Notes: generated by a model from the sequence alone, not told the origin. 6,828 nt of DNA from Propionibacteriaceae bacterium (GCA_003153855.1 PMBM01000044.1:39549-46376); one strand, 5' to 3'. Counted from the stretch's first letter, positions 1 through 6,628 are shown. A program made the numbers and translations.

Positions 1-705
1 TGGAAGGCCGGTGGGCCCAACTACCTGTACGGGCTGACCCGCTGGACCGACACAGGGGTTCTCCTCGACGGCACAGGCTCGCTCCCGACCGGGACAAGTC
101 CTCTCCCGTACCGGCAGGATGCGATCGGAGCGGGCGTACTGGCTGCTGCCGAGACCGCCGGGGTCGGCGACGACGACGTCGCGTGGCTTCGTGGCGCCCT
201 CGCTACGGACAGGGACGTCTGGAACGGCGAGTTCGGGGTCGTACGGGACGTGTCGGGACTGCTGCGGGAGCAGAACGCGTTCCGCTACCAGGCCGTACCA
301 GTGACCGTCCGGTTCTCTGGCGCGCGAGTCGCGGAGCTGCTCCGCGTGGTGGCGGCGGGCCTGCGGGCCGGGTCGCGCGTGTCCGTGAGCGCGCCGCGGT
401 TCGAGCGTGGCGTGGAGACGTACCTCGGCAGCGCCGGCGTCACGTGGTGGGCCGAGGACGACGAGCACTGGGCCGCCCGGCTGCGTCACCTCGCCGGGAC
501 AGGCGGTCGGGTCCGGCTCGTCGGCGCGGATCCCGTGTCCGCAGCAGCCGCAACGGGCGGGTCGCCGGACGTGGCGCTCTACGACAACCCCGTCGTGGCG
601 GCCGGACGCGTGGAGCTGCTCACGTTCCTTCGCGAGCAGGCCGTCTGCATCACGGCCCATCGCTTCGGCACGCCGCGGCACTACGAGGTGAAAATCCTTT
701 CCTGA
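1..705 (+). CDS. putA: Bifunctional proline dehydrogenase / L-glutamate gamma-semialdehyde (P5C) dehydrogenase, C-terminal part only
   Basis: The reading frame is open from base 1 and stops at TGA 703-705, giving 234 residues; the start, the proline dehydrogenase domain and the aldehyde dehydrogenase catalytic Cys lie outside the window. The first residues (WKAGGPNYLYGLTRW) match the conserved KAGGPNYL segment that closes the aldehyde dehydrogenase core in actinobacterial PutA proteins. After it come the downstream PutA features: an LLREQNAFRYQ stretch near residues 90-100, a compact alpha/beta segment around residues 101-200, and the closing ELLTFLREQAVCITAHRFGTP segment near residues 205-225. 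By family, the enzyme works in proline catabolism, oxidising proline to P5C with FAD and P5C semialdehyde to glutamate with NAD+. The product assignment rests on these recognised C-terminal motifs. The full domain order, and whether the proline dehydrogenase part is fused, cannot be seen here. The next gene starts 38 bp downstream on the same strand but has its own AT-rich upstream element. Confidence 0.85.
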   Translation, partial: WKAGGPNYLYGLTRWTDTGVLLDGTGSLPTGTSPLPYRQDAIGAGVLAAAETAGVGDDDVAWLRGALATDRDVWNGEFGVVRDVSGLLREQNAFRYQAVPVTVRFSGARVAELLRVVAAGLRAGSRVSVSAPRFERGVETYLGSAGVTWWAEDDEHWAARLRHLAGTGGRVRLVGADPVSAAAATGGSPDVALYDNPVVAAGRVELLTFLREQAVCITAHRFGTPRHYEVKILS

Positions 706-728
706 GATTTCCCTGAACGCGGTTCTTA

Positions 729-743
729 TGTAATCATCAGACC
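729..743 (+). promoter_or_regulatory. Putative promoter (-10 element) of the secreted transglycosylase-like gene
   Basis: The 38-bp gap after putA has an AT-rich island, TTATGTAATCAT at 726-737, that stands out in this GC-rich DNA. TGTAAT (729-734) matches TATAAT at five of six positions and ends nine bases before GTG 744, so transcription could begin at or within about three bases of the start codon. No convincing -35 element is visible. A short dyad, GAAC-GCG-GTTC, lies at 715-725 just upstream and could be an operator. No Shine-Dalgarno sequence precedes GTG 744 or ATG 750, which fits a leaderless or near-leaderless transcript. Confidence 0.4.
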
Positions 744-1400
744 GTGCAGATGAGCTACCCGATCAGGCTTGCTCTCGCCGTCGTCGCCTCAGTGGCGTCG
801 GTGGTGGGCGGTACAGCGCCTGCCCCGGTGCCCGTCGTGTCCGACCAGCAGCCCATCATTGCCACCGCACCTCACGCAGATGTCGACCAGTTCGCTGTCG
901 ACCTCGTCGACGTCGACGGTGCAGCAGGCGCCCGTACAGCCAAGCTCTCCGCGCAGGCCGACCAGATCTCCAAGGCCGCCGCCGATATCCAAACGGCCAA
1001 CCAGGCCCAGGCAGCTGCCGCCGCCAAGGCCGCTGCAGCCGCGAAGACCGCCGCAGCAGCCAAGACCCCTGTGTTGTCCGTACCCGCGGTGGCGCCGGGC
1101 ACCGCCCGCGACATCGCCCAGCAGATGATGCTCAGCATGTACGGCTGGGGCGCCGACCAGTTCGCCTGCTTCGACAAGATCATCACGCAGGAGTCCGGGT
1201 GGAACGTGAGCGCGACCAACAAGAGCTCCGGTGCGTACGGGATCCCGCAGGCCCTCCCGGGCAGCAAGATGGCTACCGCCGGGGCCGACTGGCAGACAAA
1301 CCCCGCGACCCAGATCAAGTGGGCGCTCGGCTACGTACAGGGTCGCTATGGGACCGCCTGCGGCGCCTGGTCGTTCAAGAGCGCGCACGGCTGGTACTGA
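744..1400 (+). CDS. Secreted lytic-transglycosylase-like (lysozyme-fold) protein
   Basis: The 218-residue product starts with a short N-region holding one Arg, then a hydrophobic stretch (about residues 9-23) and small residues suited to signal peptidase cleavage near residues 23-28; this looks like a Sec signal peptide. Residues 45-110 are a polar, Ala-rich segment with KAAAAAKTAAAAKT-type repeats, probably an extended or helical linker in the envelope. Residues 120-218 form the catalytic domain. ITQESGWN (147-154) has the expected catalytic Glu at 150, SSGAYGIPQA (161-170) is the typical second motif, and TNPATQIKWALGYVQGRYG (185-203) is the third. Cys142 and Cys206 could form a disulfide. 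By family the enzyme cleaves peptidoglycan glycan strands in wall turnover. No peptidoglycan-binding module (LysM, LGFP) is present. GTG 744 was chosen for length; ATG 750 is equally plausible, and neither has a Shine-Dalgarno sequence. It could also be called Rpf-like, but the motifs fit the SLT/aggregation-promoting-factor type better. Confidence 0.85.
   Translation: MQMSYPIRLALAVVASVASVVGGTAPAPVPVVSDQQPIIATAPHADVDQFAVDLVDVDGAAGARTAKLSAQADQISKAAADIQTANQAQAAAAAKAAAAAKTAAAAKTPVLSVPAVAPGTARDIAQQMMLSMYGWGADQFACFDKIITQESGWNVSATNKSSGAYGIPQALPGSKMATAGADWQTNPATQIKWALGYVQGRYGTACGAWSFKSAHGWY
1011..1067 (+). repeat. Ala/Lys low-complexity coding repeat
   Basis: Residues 90-108 of the transglycosylase-like protein are runs of four or five alanines separated by Lys or Lys-Thr. 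The DNA is a degenerate GCC/GCA/GCT repeat with AAG interruptions. Synonymous alanine codons are mixed, so the repeat is kept at protein level and is not a perfect microsatellite. It probably serves as a linker between the export signal region and the catalytic domain. Confidence 0.7.
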
Positions 1401-1409
1401 CCGGAGCCC

Positions 1410-1428
1410 CACCCGAAACGATCGGGTG
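1410..1428 (+). terminator. Hairpin after the transglycosylase-like gene, possible terminator
   Basis: CACCCGA (1410-1416) and TCGGGTG (1422-1428) form a perfect 7-bp stem around the 5-base loop AACGA, starting ten bases after the TGA stop. No T-run follows, which is common for actinobacterial terminators, so the call rests on position and stem quality. It separates the transglycosylase-like gene from the ABC-F gene, which has its own -10-like element further on. Confidence 0.5.
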
Positions 1429-1446
1429 ACCCGTCGGCCCAGCCTG

Positions 1447-1452
1447 TAACGT
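1447..1452 (+). promoter_or_regulatory. Putative -10 element of the ABC-F gene
   Basis: TAACGT at 1447-1452 fits the actinobacterial TANNNT consensus and ends ten bases before ATG 1463. The usual six to seven base spacing would put the transcription start at about 1459-1460, leaving a leader of only three or four bases. No Shine-Dalgarno sequence lies before the ATG. No clear -35 was found at 16-18 bp spacing. The short leader argues against an upstream-peptide attenuator, which many antibiotic-inducible ABC-F genes have. Confidence 0.4.
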
Positions 1453-1462
1453 CGACGCCATC

Positions 1463-3115
1463 ATGAGCACTCTCGTCGCCCGCAGCCTCGCCGCCGGGCA
1501 CGGCGACCGCACGCTGTTCGCCGGTCTCGACCTCGTCGTCGCCCCTGGTGACGTGGTCGGTCTGGTCGGCGCGAACGGCGCGGGCAAGTCCACGCTGCTG
1601 CGGATCATGGCCGGCCTGGCGCGACCGGAGAGCGGCGAGATCGTACGGTCCCCTGTGTCGTCCGCCGTCGGCTACCTGCCGCAGGAGCCGGAGCGGCGCG
1701 CGGGCGAGACGGTGCTCGAGTTCCTGGGTCGACGTACGGGAGTCACCGCGGCGCAGACCGACCTGAACGAAGCCAGTCACGCGCTCGGCACGGGCGAGCC
1801 GGTCGACGGGGTGCCCGCCGACGACGCGTACAGCGCAGCCCTCGACCACTGGCTCCACCTCGGCGGAGCGGACCTCGACACCCGCGCTGCGGCCGTGGCC
1901 TCCGATCTCGGGCTCACGATCGACCTCGACCGTCCGATGACGGCCCTGTCCGGCGGCCAGGCGGCACGTGCCGGACTGGCATCGCTGCTGCTCAGCCGCT
2001 ACGACGTGTTCCTGCTCGACGAGCCCACCAACGACCTCGACCTGGACGGACTGGCGCGGCTCGAGGAGTTCGTCACTGGGCTGCGGGCAGGCGTCGTCGT
2101 CGTGAGCCACGACCGCGAGTTCCTGGCCCGTACCGTGAACCGCATCGTCGAGCTCGACCTTGCGCAGCAGAAGATCGGCCTGTACGGGGGCGGCTACAGC
2201 GCGTACCTCGAGGAGCGCGAGGTCGCGAAGCGGCATGCGCGTGAGGAGTACGAGCAGTACGAGGAGCGGCGGGGCGGTCTGACCGACCGCGCCCGGATGC
2301 AGCGTGAGTGGTCGGACAAGGGCGTACGCAACGCTGTACGCAAGGCGAAGGATCCCGACAAGTTCATCCGGCACCACAACAAGGACTCCTCCGAGAAGCA
2401 GGCCGCCAAGGCGAAGCAGACCGACCGGATGCTGGAGCGCCTCGAGGTCGTCGAGGAGCCTCGCAAGGAGTGGAAGCTGCAGATGGAGATCGCGGTGGCG
2501 CCCCGGGCAGGTGCCATCGTCGCCACGGCCCGCGGCGTCGTCGTACGTCGCGGCTCGTTCACCCTGGGCCCGGTCGACCTGCAGATCGACTGGGCCGACC
2601 GCGTCGCGATCACAGGCCCCAACGGGTCGGGAAAGTCGACGCTGCTGGCTGTTCTGCTCGGTCGTCTCGAGCCCGACGAAGGTGCCGTGAACCTCGGCGC
2701 GTCGGTCGTCGTGGGCGAGATCGACCAGGCACGGTCGCTCTTCGACGGTACGGAGCCCCTGCGTCGTGCGTTCGCTGCCCAGGTGCCGGACTGGCCGGAC
2801 GCGGAGGTGCGGACGCTGCTCGCCAAGTACGCCCTCGGTGCGGCTCACGTCGACCGCCCGGCGTCGTCGCTGTCGCCCGGTGAGCGCACGAGGGCCGCCC
2901 TGGCGCTGCTCCAGGCCCGCGGCGTGAACCTGCTGGTGCTCGACGAGCCCACCAACCACCTCGACCTGCCGGCCATCGAGCAGCTCGAGGAGGCCCTCGA
3001 CAGCTACCCCGGCACTCTGCTGCTCGTGACCCACGACCGGCGCCTCCTCGACGCCGTCCACCTCACCCGACGCTTCGCCGTCCACAAGGGTCGCGTCACC
3101 GAGGTCGGGGCCTGA
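1463..3115 (+). CDS. ABC-F family ATPase, ribosome-associated, TlrC/OleB-like
   Basis: The 550-residue protein has two ABC cassettes and no membrane segments, the ABC-F layout. Cassette 1: Walker A GANGAGKST (36-44), signature LSGGQ (162-166), Walker B with DEPTND (catalytic Glu187), H-switch SHD (215-217). Cassette 2: Walker A GPNGSGKST (385-393), a degenerate signature LSPGE (470-474), LVLDEPTNHLD (491-501, Glu495), H-switch THD (523-525). The interdomain linker (about 240-340) is long and rich in charged residues, with an Arg/Lys/His-rich centre near 287-325. In this family that part reaches the peptidyl-transferase centre beside P-site tRNA. Length and the segment joining linker and cassette 2 (EWKLQMEIAVAPRAGAIVA) resemble actinobacterial TlrC/OleB-type proteins, some of which protect ribosomes from macrolides. 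Whether this copy gives resistance or has a housekeeping translation role cannot be told. Its neighbours are not biosynthetic genes, which does not favour self-resistance. ATG 1463 lies just after a -10-like element. Confidence 0.93.
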   Translation: MSTLVARSLAAGHGDRTLFAGLDLVVAPGDVVGLVGANGAGKSTLLRIMAGLARPESGEIVRSPVSSAVGYLPQEPERRAGETVLEFLGRRTGVTAAQTDLNEASHALGTGEPVDGVPADDAYSAALDHWLHLGGADLDTRAAAVASDLGLTIDLDRPMTALSGGQAARAGLASLLLSRYDVFLLDEPTNDLDLDGLARLEEFVTGLRAGVVVVSHDREFLARTVNRIVELDLAQQKIGLYGGGYSAYLEEREVAKRHAREEYEQYEERRGGLTDRARMQREWSDKGVRNAVRKAKDPDKFIRHHNKDSSEKQAAKAKQTDRMLERLEVVEEPRKEWKLQMEIAVAPRAGAIVATARGVVVRRGSFTLGPVDLQIDWADRVAITGPNGSGKSTLLAVLLGRLEPDEGAVNLGASVVVGEIDQARSLFDGTEPLRRAFAAQVPDWPDAEVRTLLAKYALGAAHVDRPASSLSPGERTRAALALLQARGVNLLVLDEPTNHLDLPAIEQLEEALDSYPGTLLLVTHDRRLLDAVHLTRRFAVHKGRVTEVGA

Positions 3116-3133
3116 ACACGTAGGTCAGAGGCT

Positions 3134-3146
3134 CGTGGACGCCACG
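3134..3146. repeat. Short inverted repeat in the gap after the ABC-F gene
   Basis: CGTGG (3134-3138) and CCACG (3142-3146) pair around a three-base ACG loop, starting 18 bases after the ABC-F stop codon. The stem is only 5 bp, so on its own it is weak. It is the first of three dyads in the 150-bp non-coding gap 3116-3265, where no gene is recognisable. Confidence 0.3.
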
Positions 3147-3165
3147 TCGGTTTCAGCCGTCCCGA

Positions 3166-3177
3166 TCGCCCGGGCGA
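3166..3177. promoter_or_regulatory. 12-bp perfect palindrome, possible operator
   Basis: TCGCCCGGGCGA at 3166-3177 equals its own reverse complement. A 12-bp loop-free palindrome suits a dimeric DNA-binding protein better than an RNA hairpin. It lies 77 bp upstream of the -10 element of the DUF480-methyltransferase gene. Such GC-only words also arise by chance in this composition, so confidence is low. Confidence 0.3.
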
Positions 3178-3194
3178 GCACTGCCCCGAGCCCT

Positions 3195-3213
3195 GGGGCC
3201 GGATCGAGGCCCC
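3195..3213 (+). terminator. GC-rich hairpin, possible terminator of the ABC-F gene
   Basis: GGGGCC (3195-3200) and GGCCCC (3208-3213) form a 6-bp all-GC stem with the 7-base loop GGATCGA, about 80 bases after the ABC-F stop. It is followed by CAAAACC with no T-run. Position between two same-strand genes, the second with its own -10 element, supports a termination role; structure alone is modest. Confidence 0.35.
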
Positions 3214-3253
3214 CAAAACCTGTCGTGACGCATGCCAAGGGCCCGCTCCTCCG

Positions 3254-3259
3254 TACAGT
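3254..3259 (+). promoter_or_regulatory. -10 element placing transcription start at the ATG (leaderless)
   Basis: TACAGT (3254-3259) matches TANNNT and is followed by exactly six bases, GACGGC, before ATG 3266. The predicted +1 is therefore the A of the start codon. The region before the ATG holds no Shine-Dalgarno sequence, which agrees with leaderless translation, common in actinobacteria. No good -35 was seen at normal spacing; the TGAC at 3226-3229 is too far upstream. Confidence 0.6.
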
Positions 3260-3265
3260 GACGGC

Positions 3266-4456
3266 ATGGACCTGCCCGTTCTCGACGCCCGCGAGCAGCG
3301 CGTGCTGGGGAGCCTGCTGGAGAAGCAGACGACCGTGCCTGCCTCGTACCCGATGACGCTCAACGCCGTACGGACGGCCTGCAACCAGTCCTCGAGCCGA
3401 GACCCGATCGCCGAGTACAGCGAGCAGGAGGTCGACGAGACCCTACGAGGACTGAAGAAGCGCGAGCTCGTACGGTTCGTGTGGGCCTCCGGGTCGCGCA
3501 CCGTGAAGTACGCCCAGGCGCTCGACCAGGCGATCGACCTCGACGACGCCGAGCGGGCCCTGCTCACCGTGCTGATGCTCCGAGGGGCGCAGGCGCCCGG
3601 CGAGCTGAGGACACGTACGGAGCGGCTGTTCGCGTTCGCGGACCGTTCGGCGACCGAGGTGGCGCTGCGGGCGATGGCCGAGCGGCAGCTGGTCCGTGAG
3701 CTCGATCTCCGTCCCCGCGAGCAGGACCGCCGCTGGGTTCACCTGCTGGGGCCGTTGCCGACGGGTGAGGCTGCCCCGGCAGCTGCCGTCGACCGCGAGG
3801 CCGCCCTCGCGCACGGCGCTCAGGTGCGCGACGAGGCCGTACAGCGCACGTACGACGTGGTGGCCGACGCGTACGCGGAGCACTACGGCGACGAGCTCAG
3901 CCACAAGCCGTTCGACACCTGGCTGCTCGACCGGATCGCGGCAGAGGCCACGGGGCCGGTCGCCGACGTCGGTACAGGTCCTGGCCAGATCGCCGCCCAT
4001 CTCGCGGCGCAGGGTGCGGACGTGACGGGCATCGACAGCAGCGCCGGCATGATCGCCGAGGCCAAGGTCCGCTACCCCGCGGTCGCTTTCGAGACCGGCG
4101 ACTTCCGCCGGCTGCTCAGGCCTCGTACGGCGTCCGGATGGTCCGCGATCACCGCGTGGTACGCGCTCGTCCACCTCACCGAGTCGGAGCTGCCGGCCGC
4201 GATCGGCGCCCTCGGCGCCACGCTCGCGCACGGCGGCATCCTGGCGCTCGCCACCCACATGGGGCCCGAGACCCGGCACGTCACCGATCTGCTCGGCGTA
4301 GAAGTCGACGTCGACTTCGTGCTGCACGACCCCGATGTCGTCCTCGCCGCGGTCACGGCCGCCGGGCTCGAGGTCAGCGAGTGGTACGTACGGTCACCGA
4401 TCCCCGAGGTCGAGTCCGAGACCAGTCGGCTGTACGTGCTGGCGCGCAAGCCCTGA
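3266..4456 (+). CDS. YceH/DUF480 domain fused to a class I SAM-dependent methyltransferase
   Basis: The 396-residue protein has two parts. Residues 1-165 match the YceH/DUF480 family, a pair of winged-helix domains. The opening LDAREQRVLGSLLEKQ (6-21) and SYPMTLNAVRTACNQSSSRDP (27-47) are hallmark segments, with EVDETLRGLKKRELV (55-69) and a second wing domain near 95-165. Residues 190-396 are a Rossmann-fold methyltransferase: VADVGTGPGQIA (232-243) is the glycine-rich SAM-binding motif I, Asp257 in VTGIDSS probably binds the SAM ribose hydroxyls, TGDF (277-280) is near the adenine site, and WYALVHL (298-304) follows motif IV. A linker rich in Ala and Pro (about 166-188) joins them. By family it should transfer a methyl group from SAM; the acceptor is unknown. 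The winged-helix half suggests nucleic-acid binding, but DUF480 function is not established. ATG 3266 fits the leaderless -10 spacing. The gene converges with the helicase gene. Confidence 0.88.
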   Translation: MDLPVLDAREQRVLGSLLEKQTTVPASYPMTLNAVRTACNQSSSRDPIAEYSEQEVDETLRGLKKRELVRFVWASGSRTVKYAQALDQAIDLDDAERALLTVLMLRGAQAPGELRTRTERLFAFADRSATEVALRAMAERQLVRELDLRPREQDRRWVHLLGPLPTGEAAPAAAVDREAALAHGAQVRDEAVQRTYDVVADAYAEHYGDELSHKPFDTWLLDRIAAEATGPVADVGTGPGQIAAHLAAQGADVTGIDSSAGMIAEAKVRYPAVAFETGDFRRLLRPRTASGWSAITAWYALVHLTESELPAAIGALGATLAHGGILALATHMGPETRHVTDLLGVEVDVDFVLHDPDVVLAAVTAAGLEVSEWYVRSPIPEVESETSRLYVLARKP

Positions 4457-4490
4457 CCCTCGGCGTGACGCCAGCGTGAGGCGCAGAGGG
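4457..4490. terminator. Imperfect dyad between convergent genes, possible bidirectional terminator
   Basis: CCCTC (4457-4461), directly after the methyltransferase stop codon, can pair with GAGGG (4486-4490). Inside it GGCG-TGA-CGCC (4462-4472) forms a small hairpin. GTTTGACCTT follows on the plus strand, a weak T-containing tail reaching the helicase stop at 4502-4504. The 45-bp convergent gap needs termination both ways, so position supports the call, but the fold is imperfect. A near-tandem GCGTGA word (4464, 4475) also lies here. Confidence 0.35.
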
Positions 4491-4501
4491 GTTTGACCTT
4501 G

Positions 4502-6622
4502 TCAGGCCACGGTTGCCAACGCGAACGGCAACACCTCCTCGGCACCCGCCTCACGCAGCAGCTTCGTCGCCACCGTGAGCGTCCAGCGTGAGTCGCACAG
4601 GTCGTCGACGAGCAGCACGGGTCCGTCGATCGACTGCAGCTCGTCGACGAGGGCGTGGCCCACGGAGAACCTCGGCCACACGTCGGCGAGGCGGAACGCG
4701 CTGTTCCCTCCCGGGCCTGACGACTCCTCCCGGAGGAGGTCGACCTGCCCGAGATAGCGCAGCCGGCCGACCTGCGCCAACCCCTGCGCGAGGCTCTCGA
4801 CCAGCTGCGGCCGGCTGACCGACGGCATCGCGACCACAGCCACCGGTCGCGACTCCCACGGCCACGCCTTGAGCACCTGGACGCACGCGGACGCGATGGT
4901 CGCCGGCACGGGGCCGTCGGGCGCCGCGAACACGTCGCGCAGCGCCGACCCCCAGCCGAGGTCGGTCAAGCGTGCGACGGCCCGCCCCGGCGCCGCCGCG
5001 ATGTCCGCGCCGATCTTCCCCCTGGCGGTCACACCCAGCCGATCCATACCTGTCGGCCACTGCACGCGCGGCTCGATCGGTACGCCGACCTGCGCCAGCT
5101 GGTCCTCGGCCAGACGGACGTTGGCGTCATCGACGTACGCGTCGAACCACGACGCCTGTCCGGCCGCCGCCAGGCACGTGTCGCACCGGCCGCAGTCGGC
5201 CGCTGTCGGGTCGTCGAGGGACTCCTGGAGGAAGCGCATCCGGCACTCGGTCGTCGTCTCGTACGAGGTCATCAGGCCCTGCTCGCGGTCGCGCGCCGCG
5301 GCCACCCTCTCGTACCGCTCCGCGTCGTACGTCCATGGCTGCCCTGTCGCCAGCCAGCCGCCCTGCACCCGTCGTACGGCCCCTTCGACGTCCAGCACCT
5401 TCAGCAGGAGCTCGAGCCTGGTGCGGCGGATGTCGACGATCGCCTCGAGGGCGCCAGTCGACAGCGGCCGCTCAGTCTCAGCGAGCGCGTGGATCACCGC
5501 CTCCGCGAGCCGCTGCTGCGGCATCGAGCTCGTGGCGAAGTAGTGCCAGATGTCCGCATCCTCGCGCCCGGGCAGCAGGACCACGTCGGCACGCTCGGTG
5601 GCGCGACCTGCGCGGCCGACCTGCTGGTAGTAGGCGACCGGTGACGACGGGGCTCCGAGGTGGAGTACGAATCCGAGGTCGGGCTTGTCGAAGCCCATGC
5701 CGAGCGCGCTCGTGGCGACCAGCGCCTTCACGTCGTTGGCGCGGAGCCGACCCTCGAGCACCTCGCGGTCGGCCGTGTCCGTACGACCCGTGTACGCCGC
5801 GACCTCGTGGCCCGCGGCCCGCAACGCGGACGCCAGGTCCTCGGCGCCGGCCACGGTGAGCGTGTAGATGATGCCGCTGCCCGGGAGGTCGCCGAGGTGG
5901 GTGAGCAGCCACGCCAGCCGCTGCACCGGGCTGGCCATCGGCAGCACGCCGAGCCGCAACGAGTCCCGCGCGAGCCCACCGCGCAGGGTGAGCACCTCGT
6001 GGACGGAGCCGTTGGCCCCGACGCTCAGCTGCTCGGCGACGTCGGCGACGACGCGTGCGTTCGCGGTGGCCGTGGTCGCGAGCACGGGTGTCGAGACGGG
6101 CAGCTCGGCGAGAAGGTCCTTGATGCGGCGGTAGTCGGGCCGGAAGTCGTGGCCCCAGTCGCTGATGCAGTGGGCCTCGTCGATGACCAGCAGCCCGCAT
6201 CGCTCCGCCAACGCCGGCAGTTGGTGCTCGCGGAAGCTCGGGTTGTTGAGCCGCTCCGGGCTCACGAGGAGCAGGTCGACCGAGTCCGTACGGAGCGCCT
6301 CCCGTACGTCGTCCCACTCGGTCGCGTTCGACGAGTTCATGGTCACCGCACGGATCCCGGCCCTCTCGGCGGCGCCGACCTGGTCGCGCATCAGGGCCAG
6401 CAGGGGCGACACGATGAGCGTCGGCCCGGCCCCCTGCGCGCGGCGCAGCATGGTCGTGACGAAGTAGACCGCCGACTTTCCCCAGCCCGTGCGCTGGACG
6501 ACGAGCGCCCGGCGGTGCTCGTTCACCAGCGCGTCGATCGCCTCCGCCTGCCCGTCGCGGAAGTCGGCGTCGGGGTTGCCGACCAGCCGCCGGAGGGCCG
6601 TGAGTGCGTCGTCGTTGGTCAC
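4502..6622 (-). CDS. RecQ-family ATP-dependent DNA helicase with C-terminal phosphoribosyltransferase-like domain
   Basis: Starting at GTG 6622 the protein is 706 residues. RecQ helicase motifs occur in order: motif 0 FRDGQ (21-25), Walker A TGWGKS (45-50; TGGGKS in typical RecQ), motif Ia SPLLALMRDQV (72-82), motif II DEAHCISDWGHDFRPDY (148-164) with the RecQ aromatic-rich loop, motif III TTATA (183-187), motif V ATSALGMGFDKPDL (303-316) and motif VI QQVGRAGR (333-340). Cys460, Cys477, Cys480 and Cys483 are spaced like the RQC zinc site. No HRDC domain follows. Instead residues about 590-706 resemble a type I phosphoribosyltransferase, with LLVDDLCDSRWTLT (670-683) as a PRPP-loop-like motif. 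By family it unwinds DNA 3'-5' in repair and recombination; the role of the extra domain is unknown. An in-frame TTG at 6688 would add 22 residues, but GTG 6622 lies six bases after a -10 element and directly precedes the conserved region. Confidence 0.92.
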   Translation of the reverse strand: MTNDDALTALRRLVGNPDADFRDGQAEAIDALVNEHRRALVVQRTGWGKSAVYFVTTMLRRAQGAGPTLIVSPLLALMRDQVGAAERAGIRAVTMNSSNATEWDDVREALRTDSVDLLLVSPERLNNPSFREHQLPALAERCGLLVIDEAHCISDWGHDFRPDYRRIKDLLAELPVSTPVLATTATANARVVADVAEQLSVGANGSVHEVLTLRGGLARDSLRLGVLPMASPVQRLAWLLTHLGDLPGSGIIYTLTVAGAEDLASALRAAGHEVAAYTGRTDTADREVLEGRLRANDVKALVATSALGMGFDKPDLGFVLHLGAPSSPVAYYQQVGRAGRATERADVVLLPGREDADIWHYFATSSMPQQRLAEAVIHALAETERPLSTGALEAIVDIRRTRLELLLKVLDVEGAVRRVQGGWLATGQPWTYDAERYERVAAARDREQGLMTSYETTTECRMRFLQESLDDPTAADCGRCDTCLAAAGQASWFDAYVDDANVRLAEDQLAQVGVPIEPRVQWPTGMDRLGVTARGKIGADIAAAPGRAVARLTDLGWGSALRDVFAAPDGPVPATIASACVQVLKAWPWESRPVAVVAMPSVSRPQLVESLAQGLAQVGRLRYLGQVDLLREESSGPGGNSAFRLADVWPRFSVGHALVDELQSIDGPVLLVDDLCDSRWTLTVATKLLREAGAEEVLPFALATVA

Positions 6623-6628
6623 ACGGCC

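Noticed and set aside
183..716. Second plus-strand frame overlapping the putA end
   Set aside because: Arg/Gly-rich out-of-frame translation; the PutA frame holds the recognised motifs.
715..725. LexA (SOS) box GAAC-N-GTTC upstream of the transglycosylase-like gene
   Set aside because: The spacer is three bases (GCG), not the four needed for the actinobacterial SOS box, and the gene is not a typical SOS target.
1346..3085. Long minus-strand open frame (579 codons) opposite the ABC-F gene
   Set aside because: It is the antisense shadow of a strongly conserved ABC-F gene in GC-rich DNA. Its translation is low-complexity, rich in Arg, Val, Gly and Leu, with no recognisable domain.
3135..3356. 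Small plus-strand open frame (73 codons) in the gap before the DUF480-methyltransferase gene
   Set aside because: It overlaps the start of the DUF480 gene out of frame, has Ser/Pro/Ala-rich composition and no ribosome binding site.
3443..4327. Minus-strand open frame (294 codons) opposite the DUF480-methyltransferase gene
   Set aside because: Shadow of the plus-strand gene, whose motifs I and YceH segments are clear; the antisense translation has no family resemblance.
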